In this document: positions 24,056-37,044 of the stretch, piece after piece
How positions within the stretch are numbered: position 1 is the stretch's first letter
Layout of the letters: each line of letters begins with the position of its first letter
Source of the DNA: Bugula neritina
Lineage: Eukaryota > Bryozoa > Gymnolaemata > Cheilostomatida > Bugulidae
Length of the DNA: 64,000 bases
NCBI GenBank assembly: GCA_964035545.1
Contig: OZ037771.1
Coordinates: 10,974,980 to 11,038,979 of the forward strand
Reading direction: 5' to 3'
Notes under the pieces: model-generated
Seen by the model: the letters and a program-made list of their open reading frames with translations, nothing else
Databases searched by the model: none
What the model was told of the DNA's origin: nothing
Translations under genes and position numbers: made by a program

Positions 24056-24451
24056 TGTGGGCTGTAAGTATGCCGATGCCGTTAGCGGCGTAGCAAGATA
24101 GAGTGCTTAGGTACACAGCAGGGGTCAAGGACTTCTCCTCGTGCTGCGCTGCGAAACAAAAGCCTACTCATAAATAGTGTGACAGTGTTCGACTGAGAAC
24201 GTTTATATCTATTAGTTCAGCAAATTCAAGTTTCTAGCCATTGTATTCTGGGCGAATACGGTGATTTGCTGGGCAGATCACGGGTGGAGATTGGGGTGAC
24301 TAAGGGGTGGTTTGGAGGTCACGGTGACAGCTTGGGGCTGTCGATATTTTATTATTCGCATTATAATTATTATCATTATTATAAGTTACTGCTAGTCTCC
24401 GTTATTTGTTTTGAATTTGACTCTCATATTGATTTGCACTTGCAGGTAACA
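24056..24451 (+). repeat. 3' LTR
   Basis: 396 bp, TGTGGG...TAACA, followed by GATTG. The bases just before it (GCTAAGGGAGA) are a plausible short polypurine tract. Confidence 0.92.
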
Positions 24452-24456
24452 GATTG

Positions 24457-25470
24457 TGTTCGTATTTAGTATTTTTAGACTGGCAAAATGTATTTCAAGA
24501 AGCTTTTTATGCTCACATATATGTAATTGTTTGAGTGTACTTGGGTATTTTTTAATGCATATTTTAATTTTTTGTCTGTGGGATGGAGATGACAACTTCT
24601 TGATTTGACTTTAATGGATTGTCCACTGAACCCCAGTCATATATATTGGCATATATAAAGTGCATTTTACTTTATTAAAAGTTTTATAATTTTCAAAAAC
24701 TACTCTTTTAGTCAGACAATACGGAAATTATCAGTTTAATCATTTCTATCAGCAAAATGGCATTTGCCACAAATCATTATATGCTCAGCTAATTTCTAGA
24801 GAATGCAAATCTTTCTTCAAGTTTTAATGATGAATTACACATTTTATTTCATCCTTGCATTTCATAATTGTAATTGAATTTTGTTTTTATTTTGGTAAGT
24901 CAAATAAGCTCAGAATTCAAGCTGCGAAACTAGTATTTTTCAACTTTTAAATTTCAAATTTAAATATTCTGTTTACCATTTGTAAGCTATATGTAGCTAT
25001 GTGTACATTAGCAAACGTTTTGTATTTTGGTTTTTTTAATTTTTGGAGTAAAAATCTCTTTAGCATGAGCAAAAATGCTAAATTTATTGCAATGAAGCAC
25101 TATTGTTGAGCAATATTTTCAAAAGCTCAAAACAGGGTGAAAATTCTGTATAAAAATATTAGTGCACTTTTTATGCTATAGGCTACTATGATAGAGTGTG
25201 ATATAGTATAAAATTGTGTATTATATATTATATGATCATGTGACATACTATAATATTACAGTTTTTCAAAGTTATAAAACAGTGTCATGTAATATAATGT
25301 AGTGTGATACAGTATAATAGAGTGTTCAATAATATTTAATACAGCGTAATATGTTATATATCAAAATTTGATATTGTAGTGGAAATTTACAAGAATAGTA
25401 TAACGTGTCTTTTACCTAGAGTTGTCTTTTCAAATTTTGATATTATTTTATTTAACAGTTACAATTGTGT
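24457..25470. other. AT-rich gap with a dispersed repeat
   Basis: No gene seen. 25080-25340 resembles 35680-35900 (TATTGCAATGAA, then a TATAG/TATAAT-rich stretch with CATGTGACATACTATA), so it belongs to a dispersed or duplicated segment. Confidence 0.5.
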
Positions 25471-25473
25471 AAA

Positions 25474-26384
25474 TCGATCCTGTTCAAAAATTGGAATAGA
25501 TCCTGATGTCGGAATCCGAATGTCACACAGGATAGTTAAGGGCAACCTTTTAGCTGCAACTGCCTTGCTGAGGTTTACATTGTAATCATATAAGAATTCA
25601 GTACCAGTAAAATAAAATCTCACCTAATTGTGCTAGAGTCAAAATTTAAAAACTATGTTGTAGATCTTCTTTTTCTCCAGTGTAAGTTTTCTGGAAATTT
25701 CAATTTTCATTTTTTTTGCGAAGTTATAGACAAAAAACTGCCGAGTTTTGGCCAATTTTGCCTGAAAAGCTGACTTTTCAGTACCAGTAAAATATCTCAG
25801 CAGCAAAGCATGATATCTGAATAAAAATTGCACTGCTGGAATCCTGAGATATTTCTCCAGTGTAAGTTTTTTTCTTTTTTCAATAACTCTGCTAGATTGC
25901 TCATAAATTGGTGATTTATACACTGAAAATGCCATATTTTCTCATAAGAAACTAGCAGCGCGCAGCGCTTCACGCTTCACTGAGCACGTAGGGATGAGAA
26001 GATATTGGCGCCTACATAATAACTACAGGCTAGCTAGCTGGCAGGCTATAATGAATAGCTTGCTTTGTACTTTGTTTATGTAGCACCAATAATGGAATGT
26101 TGATAGATAACGCAGCCCTAACGAAGGTTGCTGCTTATTGGTTGTAGTTTAATCTTAGGCTAAACAATTACAAGTAGGCAACACGCATGCCACCCGCAGA
26201 GCAATATTATTCAAGAACCCGAACTACATTTTGAGAGAAATTTATGATATTCTTAGTGAGGATGCCCTTAACTATCCTGTGCAGAATAGATTCCGATGTC
26301 AGGGGCTGATGTCAGAATATATTCCGACATCGGTAAACGCAACAAAATGTCAGAAAGCCCGACTTTTGGACAGGATCGGTAGAA
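25474..26384. mobile_element. Inverted-repeat element with about 100-bp imperfect ends
   Basis: The left end (GATCCTGTTCAAAA ... ACAGGATAGTTAAGGGCA) and the inverted right end (GATCCTGTCCAAAA ... ACAGGATAGTTAAGGGCA) correspond over roughly 75-120 bp, the right arm carrying extra bases. The core at about 26030-26280 recurs inverted at 50460-50640 and, in part, at 28560-28790, so this is a repeat family in the genome. Confidence 0.6.
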
Positions 26385-26391
26385 GTTGCTA

Positions 26392-29300
26392 GACGGGCTT
26401 TGCCTCTGTAAATGAAAAGGCAAGATCACCGAGTAGAATCAGTCTACCACTGAAGCTCACAGGATACATACCTACTTATACACGCTACTTTTGATACAGT
26501 AAATATTTATTTTCTCAAGACTACAATTTTACCTTGTTTTTTTTATACTGGAGTTATGCTCCCCACTCAATTTCCTTCAACCCACACAACTACTACATTG
26601 GTGGCAGCAGTGTGATTCAAAATAGTTAAGTGGCCCTACATAAAGAAATAGCAAAACAAGATGACTGAAGGGGAGAGAGGACCAGCACTTCAAAAGCCAG
26701 CAGGACCAGCCCTCATTTTGGAGAACTTGGTGACAGCTCTCCAAGAAGTCAGTGGGGTGAGGCAAGTGCCTTTTGGTGACAGGTACCGCCTCAAGCCTCC
26801 GACTCTCAGAGGGGACAGTGGTGTTGAGCAGTTCATCTGCAAGTTTGAGGATGTGGCCACCATCGCTAAATGGCCAGCACCGTTGCGCGTCCTCAAACTC
26901 TGAGGCTGTCTGACAGGCCAGGAGCTTTGCTCTCGGGCCCAATGGAGCACACATCATTAGAACTTTTCAAACTCGACTTGGAATAACAGCCTGAGAGCCA
27001 AAGGACAAGCTCCAAGGGCTACGGAGAGACTGGAGAATGACCTTGCAAGACCATGCCAACACTATTGAGAGGCTGGCCCAGATTGCGTTCAGTCGCATGA
27101 AGAAATAGGAAAGGAGGAGCCCGGCGTGTGAGGTGTTTTTCCAAACCATTAACAACCCAGGGCTGCAGCGCTATTGGTTGGCAGCAAAGATCCACACCAC
27201 CAAGGAAGCAGTAGAGATGGGCAGGGCCTACTGCCAAGTAGATGGGCCCCATTGGCCAGAATTCACTGCCAACCAAGTGATAGAAGAGGAGAAAGAGACC
27301 ACCTGGTCCCTTGCTCCTCAAAAAGCGGCAGCTACCACTAAATCACCGGAGCCCACGCAGCTCACCATATTGATGGGCATGATGAAGGGCATGCAGGCTG
27401 CGGTGACGGAGCTACAACTTGATCAGGTCGATAGAGGGGCTCCCCGATCCCGGGATGACCCTGTCCGTCATCACACTTCACCTGTTGGAGTTGTGGTGCA
27501 TCAGGACATGTGAAGAGACACTGCCCTATTGGAGGACGAGTGTCTTTAAACACCCGAGACTCATGATAATTTCCGCTAACCGTGAGCCCAAAGCCAGTTT
27601 GATTTGAAGGGGAGGCACAGTTTGATTAGGGTCATCTTTCTGCTGAATCAGTAATTTTATTGCTCCATTATAATTATATATGAAATAGTGCCCAACTCAT
27701 AATTCGACTAATTTTGAGGCTAAACTCAAAATAAAAAACCATCTTGTAAATATTTTTCTGCTCTATTAGAGGCTTTTTTAAAATCTTTATATACTTAAAT
27801 CATTGCATTTTTATGCTTCAAAAACAGTCAAAAATTGCTCATTTTTGCATAAAAAAACATGGTCTCAATGCCCCACAAATAATTCAATTCCTAATCAACT
27901 TATTTTTGCAAAAATTGAAATATAGAGTTATAAGATATTTGTCTATGAGAGGCCATTTCAAGTTTTTGCATAACCTTAACAGGATTGGTGTAAACATGTA
28001 ATTTATACACTGTTTTTTTTAAATTTCACTTCTCACTTAGTCTGCATGCTTGGCTGAACACGGTAGAGCTGCGCTGCTAGGCTAGCCATCATAATGCTTG
28101 CCGGGAGCTCACGCGACGTGCGATTCATGTTGTTTGCGCGCTAAATCAAAGGGTTAAAGTTTATCTCTGCACTAAACTAATTACATAGTATATGAGACCA
28201 GTTATTAGATAGTAGCGCAGTGGTTGGAATCTCGATAGTTGCAATATTGTTGTACTGCCTATAGGCGTGAAGCTGTACAACGTGTAATCTACTCTGAATT
28301 TAGATTTTAGTTGTATTTATATGAAGACATTTTTAAAGCCTGCGTACATTTCTTGCTTTGACCTGTTTCTTTCTAGTGCAAAGCAGTTTAGTGATACAGC
28401 CTGCATGATAACCAAAACATTTTATGATGCTAGTGAGAGGTAATGGCCACTAAATTTTATACTTTTTGTGTGTGATTTCAAAGCAAATTTGTTGTTCTGT
28501 AGAGTGATCTAAATTATACTAATAATATAATATTTGTAACCAAACTTACTGTATGATATAATAATGAGGTGATGCTGAGGCTTGCCACGACCACATACTT
28601 GCTCTATAGATTGTTGTGATGGCTGTAATGCGCAGCCCTAGCTAATGTGATGGTTTGTTGGCAATTGTTCAACCTCATGCTAAATTATGACGAGTAGGCA
28701 ATACGAATGCAGCCTACAGAGCAATAGCAGCACGGAACTGAGACTAGATCATGAGATGATATTTTGCTGGGGATGACCTTAACTAAACTGTGAGTCCAGA
28801 AGATACCCAGGAGAACATCCATGAAGCCTGCTAATACAAAGTGGCAGACACATCGGAGTCGGAGGTCGAGAAACCTATCCAAACTTTCTGCCCGACCATT
28901 TGGTACACGGATGGAGTCTCATGACGCAGGGTGGCAGGCACTCCCGAGATCTCGGAGACCACAAGGTCTACTCAATCCTGTGGCCTGACCACTCGGGAAC
29001 TGGTTTGCGGGGTTGCCCAAAGAGGTTATGGAAGAAAATTCAGCTTACTCGCAAAAGTTTCCTAAGCTATTTTCCGAATAACCTCGAAAACCCCCAAGGT
29101 TGTAAAGACAAAGAGGAGGCCCACCGTAAGAACTCAAGTAGTGTCTCGTCCAGAGACCGACTGCTCCAGGAGCACTCAGCCGTACAGAAGCAGCTACTTC
29201 CTGCCTGGAAAAAATTTGGGTAAAACTGCCACATTACTACTAGATACTGGGTGCACTATCAACCTGCTGAACCGACGTCTCTTTGACACTCTTGGCACCC

Positions 29301-30450
29301 GGAAGCGGGCGAGCCTTGAGCTGTACAAAGGTACACATGGTACATTGGCGGACAAATCATGTAGTCCTTTCTACAGCATTCTTACACTACTTAAACGCGT
29401 GAGTGATCAAGTGATTCACAAGATGTTTATAATCAGCTAGCTGAAGGAAGATGCCATTCTAGGGATGCCATTTCTAAAGAAACACCAGTGTCACATAAAT
29501 TTTTAGAAGTTGGTGGTGGTAATGGCTGAGAAGGAACTTGTCTGTGTTGACAAGTTTGGTAGGCACTTGGTGGGCAGAGTCCAGGTAGTGGGGGACTGCA
29601 TGGATGATGAAGATGGATATCCCAGGCAACTCTCTGCTGCAGAGTCAACTGCAAGAAGATCACAGGTCTAGGAGTGGTGGAGTGGGAGTGCTTGAATCGG
29701 CTTGACTGTCGAAGATAACTTATCGTGCAGTGCATCAACCCCATTCACAGAACTTGTCAAATTATCGGCTGGAGCGCTGGTGGGGAAGTACCACTCTATT
29801 TAAGAAACTGATGTGGGGCTGGCACTGGAAACAGTGGCCGACACCCAGGAAACTCCTCCCCCTGTGTCAGTCGAGGCACTGTTCCAGAGCCCTTGACTGA
29901 CCTGTATGGCAGAGCGTGTAGCAACTGTAAGAGTAGTACTGAACGCCAGGAACGTGCTCAACTAAATCATAGATGACAGTGATGTCTTTAGTTGCGGAGA
30001 CAGAAATATAAGACTAACCAGGGTTATCTCTCATGAGATACCCTTGGCAGCCGGCACTGTTCTCATCAGACAGCCAAGGTGATGTCTGAGCTTAGAAAAA
30101 AAGAGGTAAGCTGACAAGTACAGGATTTTTTTGACTGGGACCTGATTGGGCTTGACCACGGCACATGGAGGTCTTCAGTAGTCCAGGTCAAGAAAAATGA
30201 TGGTAGTTGGAGGTTCTGCGTAAACTACCGCAAGCTCAACAGTGTAACCATTCAGGATGCTTACCCTCTCTCTTGGATAGATGAGTCTCTGGATGCCCTC
30301 GCAGGAAACCAGTATTTTAGTATTTTGGAGCTGTTTAGCGAGTACTGGCAAGTAACCTTCAGTCCAGATGCTCAGGACAAAACAGCATTCATCACACACA
30401 ACTCTGGAAATGGAAAGTATTGCCATTCGGGCTTACATCTGCCTCGGTTT
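26392..30450 (+). pseudogene. Ty3-like retrotransposon relic: LTR end, primer site, gag, protease, RT start
   Basis: 26598-26616 (TTGGTGGCAGCAGTGTGAT) has the form of a primer-binding site directly after a sequence ending TACTACA, the probable LTR end. The LTR start near 26392 is a guess. Gag runs from ATG 26661 with several stops and frameshifts to about 27513 (RLKPPTLRGDSGVEQF; QTINNPGLQRYW). 27514-28880 holds unrelated inserted sequence. Protease: LLLDTGCTINLL near 29230-29265. RT begins about 30178 with VKKNDGSWRFCVNYRKLN and stops near 30450 before the YxDD box. Many stops; not functional. Confidence 0.8.
28560..28790 (+). repeat. Copy of a dispersed repeat inside the Ty3-like relic
   Basis: Similar in order and sequence to 26060-26280 (GCAGCCCTA, then TTGGTTGT/TTGGCAATTG, CGAGTAGGCAA, CAGAGCAATA, then GATG and CCTTAACTA). 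It is part of the foreign DNA separating the gag and protease parts of the relic. Confidence 0.5.
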
Positions 30451-30879
30451 TGTTTGTTTAATGTACATTAAACAAATAAAACCGCAACTTAATAAACAAA
30501 ATTACGCCATACCACTAAAGCTATACCAATAAGCTCTAAACCACTCAACTCACGCACACCTTTTACTAATCTATGTTGCTTTTATATTCAGATGTCTATA
30601 TTTTGTCAACTCTAATTTATTTTTTATGCAAAGAAATCAGTATAAATTTTGACTCGTATAATATAAAAAACAAGATTATCTACCTCAGTTTAAATGATTT
30701 ACAATAACTGCCACTCTCTATTCTTTGTGTCATGCATAGTGTTGAACGTAACGTAATAACCTTTAAATTTCGATCATTCTTTGCTACTCTGAAGATGGGC
30801 ACAGTGGTGCCCGAAATTTAAGTATAATTACTTTGCCTAATAAAGTAATAAAACGACAATGTTTCTCGCGTATATTCAT

Positions 30880-30880
<1 letters not shown>

Positions 30881-30937
<57 letters not shown>
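30881..30937. repeat. (TA)n microsatellite
   Basis: An almost pure TA tract lying between two oppositely oriented Ty3-like relics. Confidence 0.93.
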
Positions 30938-30941
<4 letters not shown>

Positions 30942-30999
30942 ATATATTAGTAAATTATTGAAACTTAGGGAGATAATCTTATTTTATATATTACGCAGG

Positions 31000-32535
31000 T
31001 CAAAAATTATACTGATTTTTTTGCATAAAAAATAAATTAGAGTTGACAAAAAAATAAAATAGATATCCAAATATAAAAACAGCAAGAATTAGTGAAACTA
31101 TGTGAGAGTCACAGTCCTGACTTCCACCGATCTGGAAGTACGCCTTTCCTCTGGTCAGAGCAGCCTCAATAGTGTTGACCCCAGCTGCCAAGAGTTATTG
31201 AGCGATTGCAGGAAGGTATCGAATGTGATGGCCTGGCGTGACTCCAGGTCTACGTTACCGTAGGCTACCTGGACTAGCTGCTCCACTTTGTTGGCGTGAT
31301 CCTGTAGTGAAACCCTAGGATCTCGTCGGAGTCCTTGCAGGCGGGCTCTCGCGTCCCGGACGGTAAGTCCGAAGCGGCCGCATAGAGCCTCGGTGATGTG
31401 GTCCCTACTCGGGCCTACCGCATAGGGTTTGGCCCGACCTGTCAGGCAGGACCGTAGTTGCAGTAATTCTACCTGGGCCGGCCACTGGGAGGCCACGGCC
31501 ACTTCGTGGAATTCTTGTAGAAATTGTTCTACATCTCCTTCACCGTCGAAGACTGGCGCTTTAAGGAGAAACCTGTCACCAGGTGGAGCCTGTGCAGCTG
31601 CCCTGTCTTCCCAGAGAGTCCGAATCAGTGTCTCTAGTGTGAAGCGTCCCCCTGCTGGTTCATCATCTGGCCCGAGCTCTAGAGCTGGCCTCAATGGATC
31701 CATTGTTGTCTCTCCCCGTAGGGGAGCATCAGCTTAGTCTGTACCAGACGATAATATCCCACCGCTGCCACCAGTGTAATAATTTTATGCGTGGAATGTT
31801 ATAATTCGCTGCATGTAATTATTGGTGTGGGTTATTAGCTGTTGGAACACAGTGACTCTTTGTCAGAGTATTTAGAACACAGCGACTCTTTGTGGGGGGG
31901 GGGGTATTTATGCACAAATAAATAAGAAGTTTGATACTCACTATCCCTTTATTTCACTCCAAAATACACACATCCAAAAATAGAAAGTTAGGGAGGACAA
32001 CTCTTTACATCGTGTGGAAAACTACTAGTAACTGTTAATCAAGGTATAAGGTAATTAATTAAGTATATAAGTGTCCTGGATTGGTAGCTCCGAGTTGTGT
32101 CTTCTTCTGCTGCTGGCTGTAGACTGAACTCACTGATGTGAGGGCTTCCTTTTATATGTTGGGAAGTAGTTAAACTAGAAGGTTCCATGCGAATTCGAGA
32201 GAGTTCGCTCGAAACGCTCGAATCGCAGGGGATTCGCAGGGTCATAACAAAGGGTTCGCTCGAATCGAGCGAACTTCGAGGAGAAATCCCGGTCATCCTT
32301 ATTATGTAAGTAGTCCTGGGAGTAGCCAGGAACGATAGCTAATCCAGTCAGGGCAATAATAATATGTAGCTGGGAATAATAGCTAATCCCATCATGACCA
32401 TCATGACACTTAGCTGTTAAAGGGACTATGGCTATGTAAATGATATATTTAAGAAAACACGCATTCCATGGGAATGAAGGTAATAATAGTAAGGAAATAC
32501 AAGCAACAGTTACAATATACACAATTTTACCACAG
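31000..32535 (-). pseudogene. Ty3-like retrotransposon 5' end: LTR, primer site and gag (- strand)
   Basis: On the - strand, gag runs from ATG 31703 to 31155 (GDRFLLKAPVFDGEGDVEQF) and continues in another frame at 31191-31115 (AAGVNTIEAALTRGKAYFQI), so one frameshift lies near 31190. Just upstream of gag, 31774-31757 reads CTGGTGGCAGCGGTGGGAT, a primer-site form nearly identical to that of the relic at 26.6 kb. The LTR would start in + coordinates at 31775 (TGTAATAA). Its far end near 32535 (TTTTACCACA) is a guess. Gag aligns with the gag at 26.7 kb (GDRYRLKPPTLRGDSGVEQF), so both belong to one family. Pol is missing. Confidence 0.8.
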
Positions 32536-32641
32536 TATCAAGTATTATACTATTTTTTGTTTTAAATTCATCAACTAAATGTTTTGTCAGCTGTGTTAAT
32601 TAATGTTAGGTTAACAAAATGTTTTTATGGTTATAGGTTAC

Positions 32642-32690
32642 AGTTTGAGTTTGAGTTCAAGTTCAAGTTTGAATTTGAGTTTTGTGAGAA
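32642..32690. repeat. TTGAGT/TTCAAG hexamer repeat
   Basis: About eight imperfect hexamers in a row. They give a short Glu/Phe/Lys-rich open frame that is an artefact. Confidence 0.7.
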
Positions 32691-32699
32691 ATATACTGT

Positions 32700-34600
32700 T
32701 GGCAATGGACAAAAAGTAGAGTTGTGGCTTGCTTCTGTGTCATCTATTTATTCACCCTTCATTAAGTGAATCACAATACATAGGCATCTGTGCCAAACAG
32801 CACCTGTGCTGACACAACAACTGAGCGCTCGAGGCTATAAAGTTGCCTTTTACCAATGAGTGTGACTGGCAGAATACATATAATTCATTATCAAACAACA
32901 AGTATTAAATGTTAATAGCTATTCGATCAAGATGAAAAAGTTTCCATTATGTGCGTTTGAAGCAGTATTTCCTTTAACTATCTACTGGAAATGAGCCATC
33001 AGCTAATCAAAACAGGTTAAACTTTATTTTATACTAAGATAATGACAACCTAATTAATAGAATTGGTAAAAAAGCAACTTTTTAAAACGGGGAGCTAACT
33101 CTGACTTTGTTTTGTTTTAATGTTTAGGGTTGTGAAAATATTTTGTTGGTCAGAATAAACTAGAAACTGGTGTGACTTATAAAAACACTGTAGAGTGTCT
33201 ACAGGCTAAAAATTACCATTCTAGATGGTACAGCAAAATTTGGTTGCTTAGAGAATATCAGGTACATCCGAAAAAACACAACATCACGCAATAGGCTCCG
33301 CCCACCTATCAGTATAGTATGTTGGCTTTGCAGTGATATATAGCAACAAGGGTTAGTTTTCATGTGCTCCACCCGCCCATTTTTGCATGTTGGCCCAGGC
33401 CACTATATAAACCTGTCACGAATGACTCTACTAAACAGTAAATTACACACTGTTTACATATAATGTAACATTCACACGCACATCAAGTTTTGTTTGTACT
33501 TTTCAAACAAACAAATTGACAGCAGAAACATTAACATAAAAGTTAGCTGCTATAGTGACATTGCATAATGTAAAAATATGTCATGCCAAATGAAGTAGCT
33601 ACTATACTGTGTTTGCAGGCAATAAAGTGCAACTATGAAGATCAGTAGGGATATATGTCAAAATGTCAAATTTATACATGACTTTGTTAATTTCCTTGCA
33701 AGACACTAGATGGCATGAGCAGCTGAGGTGAACCAATTCAGAAAACTATTCCTTGAAACATTTATTTATGAGAAATAATAAACAAGCCTTGTATAAGTTT
33801 GGCCAGTTATGGAGCTATTTTAGGTGTAGTTATGCTAAATACCCATTTGCAGCTGCACTTGCTATGTGGACTTAGTATTTTGGAATAGTTTGACAGCTTA
33901 AACTATAAACATTTTATAAGATATATATATATACATATACCTGTCATAGAGATAGCTTTTTTCACAGTTGATTGAGGAAAAGTTTATTTCTGTTAACAAA
34001 AAGGAAACATCATTAAGATAACATCTTAGTTTTTGCATGTTGAGGAAGTTTCATAGGAACCATCCTAATATTATATTTGTTGCTTTTAGCAAACCGCCAT
34101 CATTGACTGTTGTATCAAACAACAAACGGTATTTTCAAAACAGTAGACAAGTAGCTTTTAACTTGCTGTAGCATATAAGACACTTAGTACAAAAGTATAA
34201 TTACCAATGAACACTCAATTCAATTAAATGTTCATTTATGTATCCCATATTGGATCTGCTACCAGGTTTCGCTGAACCAGTCGACACAAGTTTTCAGAAA
34301 ATCTAAACATATGACCGCTACAAATCTATTTTAGCAAAAAAGTAGTAAATAACTAATAACTCTTTAGAAAGTTTTACATTCATTTGACAATTTATTCATG
34401 TCATATGCAAAACATAAGTATATATATGGATGATTTTCTCTACGTAATGTACACACTTGTTGAATATTAAATAATTGAATGTTTTTATGTATATCAAATT
34501 CGTTAACGTTGATGTTTGTAGACTAGTGATAATGTCTTCTTTCTCACATCTTATAATAGATTTCCTTTAACCTGAGTTCATACTCAACCCTTTATCACAT
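32700..34600. other. Gene-free AT-rich interval
   Basis: No coding region seen on either strand. A TATATAAA at 33402 has no supporting exon signals. Confidence 0.5.
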
Positions 34601-34610
34601 AGTCTTATCT

Positions 34611-34708
34611 GATTGGTTTGACTGTATACATGCTACTATATAAAAATACAGGCATCCTGTTGAGCATTTAGTTTAAGCTTACAACTACATCAGTGCAAGA
34701 TTACAAAG
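34611..34708 (+). promoter_or_regulatory. Candidate core promoter and noncoding first exon of SAMHD1 copy B
   Basis: An inverted CCAAT box (GATTGG, 34611-34616) is followed by a TATA box (TATATAAAAA, 34637-34646). The sequence then runs to TTACAAAG/GTAAGA, a strong splice donor at 34708/34709. A start about 30 bases after the TATA box would give a 40-45 nt noncoding exon. The next + strand gene start is the ATG of copy B at 38468, which has splice acceptors just upstream (TTCAATAAAG and GGTTCAG). The link to copy B is inferred from position only. Confidence 0.4.
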
Positions 34709-36029
34709 GTAAGATTGTCTACTGCTACTACGTAACTAAAAATCTTGTGTGATAATAATGCTACACCAGCAATAATGTTTACTATACTAATTTGTTATTT
34801 TCTAGTTCATGACACTTCTTATAACATTTACACTAAGTCTTTGCACTATGTATATAAGTCAGATCAAATCATTTCAGCATATATGTTGATAATATGCAAA
34901 GTAATTATATAGCATTAGCATGTGGTTCTAGTTAACTTTTGTGTGAAATTTGTGCATTCTTATCAGACAAGAAGAATTGCAGAAGTAGCTATTTAGTTAT
35001 AAAATAATATACATGTAACTGTCTATCATAAAACTGAATTTGCACAAATTTCTGATGGTGATTGCTTTTATGCAACTTCTCTTTGAAAGCAATTTTTTAT
35101 TTTTTAACCAACATATGCAAAAATTGAGCTTTGTTTAATAACTGTCACAGCTTAACTTAAATTTTTTTTTGTGATAATGTAAAGCAAAACCACAAGAAAA
35201 TTCACCAATATTAACTAGAGAAAAAGTTGGAATTTTGCTTAATCTATTAAAAATAAGAAAATAAAGAGTTAAGTTTTTTTTGACAACAATTCAATGCCTT
35301 ACTGCAACATATATTAAACGTATACTATATCAGTCAAAACCAAACCTATATAATTATGAATTTTAGTGCAATGACCGCATAATATGATGTACAGAGTTTT
35401 TTTCTCAATTTTATAATTTGAAGATGCTGTTACTTTTTCAATTGAACTATGCTTTCAAGACAGCTTGATAACTTCAAACAAATAGCATATGATGACATTC
35501 AATTAATAACATACATTATTTACATGAAGTCTTATTTGACCATTTATAACCACATTTTGTTGTTACATCACCGCATTTTTATATTTCATCTAAGAGCTCA
35601 ACCTAATACATAAGAAAATTTTGCGATATAAGACATGCACTGTTAGATATCATTGGATTCTTTACATTAGGCTGAATGTATTGCAATGAAACACTGTTGA
35701 GCTAAAACTTTAAAAAGATCAAAACAAAACTATACGTTCTTTGTAAAAAAAATTGGGAATATTTCATGCTATACTATAATATAGAATGATATAGTGCAGC
35801 TTTGTGTTTTTTATTATATAGGATTGTGTGACATGCTATATTACAGTTTTCAAACTTGTAATACAGTGTAGTATATTATGTAGTGCAGTTTGGTATAGTA
35901 TGATAACTAATAAGTAGAATAATTTTTTAGTATTTTTAATAGTAGTTAATGATTTATAGCTTTTACTTTGATAAACATGGAAGACCGAAATAAGCTACTT
36001 TGTTTTTAGAAAATATTCATGTTCTAGTT

Positions 36030-36760
36030 TCAATAGCCCCTGCAGTGTGCCTAATAAAAATATTTAGTTAATGCATGAGATTAGTAAAACATAATGAAAT
36101 CACCAGTTAGTAATTAAAAAGCAATTCTATGACTTCGTTGACTCTAGAATAGCTGTTATCTTGCCTCAATACAAGCATAGATCTTATGTAACCATGAGCT
36201 ACCAAAACGATTAACTATTTTGCATTTCCCACTGTCTGTTCAGATCAAAAGATTAAAAAAATAAGCTTGATGAATCTGTCAGACAACTAGCTTTTGACCA
36301 TGAAATTCAATCACCACCATAAAAGTTAATTTAATAATGTCTACAAATTACACCCTGACGGTTAAATCAAAGCTAAAAATCAGCTACATGCTGCAATAAT
36401 TTGCCAAAATATCTTTTTCATTTCCATAGTGTGTCTTTTTAACTTTGAGTAGAACATTTCTTAAATTCATGTTTTTCTTTGAGTAAAAAGTCACTGAGAC
36501 AAGGTACTTTATTTAGAAAACAAAAGCAGTATACACACATTCCAGTTAAACTATTTTTAGTATGGCTAATAAAAAGATTTAGTTAATGCATGAGAATAGT
36601 ATAACATAACTGAGATCACCAGTTAGTAATTAAAAAGCAACTCTATGACTTCATTAATTCTGGATTAGCTGTTACTTTGCCTCAATGCAAGAATAAATCT
36701 TATGTAACTGAGCAGCTAAAAAGCTTAACTATTTTGCATTCTCTAATGTCTGTTTAAGTG
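36030..36760. repeat. Two tandem copies of the segment found at the left edge of the window
   Basis: 36040-36300 and 36505-36750 each resemble 1-300 (blocks such as TAATAAAAAGATTTAGTTAA, ACCAGTTAGTAATTAAAAAG, TAGCTGTTATCTTGCCT). They show that the 5' flanks of copies A and B derive from one duplicated region and that this segment duplicated again. Confidence 0.75.
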
Positions 36761-37044
36761 AATAGATTAGGTATAAAATTTAATATACTAAGAACTAATG
36801 ATTTATCAAACTTTTAAGGCCAAGATTATTGTGAAAATAAATATAGGATGTAAGAAATGATTAATTTTTATTAGACTACACTCTATGAGTTTAATCAAAG
36901 ATAGAAAGCAGCTAGCTACATACTGCAATAGCAACATGTCATTCTGTTGCCTCATTTTCATCTTCTCTTTCAAACTATGCTGATTAAGAATTTTGGGAAA
37001 CTATTTTTCAGTTAAAATAGAAAAGCCTGAAAAATTAGAGTAGG

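Larger units (their letters stand above)
19169..24456 (+). mobile_element. Complete LTR retrotransposon (Ty3-like order), recently inserted but broken
   Basis: LTRs at 19174-19573 and 24056-24451 begin TGTGGG and end TAACA. The 5-bp target duplication GATTG is present at 19169-19173 and 24452-24456. The LTRs differ by about nine substitutions (near 2%) and one 4-bp indel. Between them: gag with two zinc knuckles, an aspartic protease, reverse transcriptase with YIDD, RNase H and integrase. This order, with RNase H before integrase, fits Ty3/gypsy or BEL/Pao rather than Copia; the VRPVMDYREL and DLKSAYL blocks favour a Ty3-like assignment. At least four in-frame stops and one frameshift mean this copy cannot make its proteins. 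Confidence 0.93.

Noticed and set aside
33395-33420. TATATAAA box suggesting another promoter
   Set aside because: No downstream exon, donor or gene start in a sensible place; TATA matches are expected often in such AT-rich DNA.
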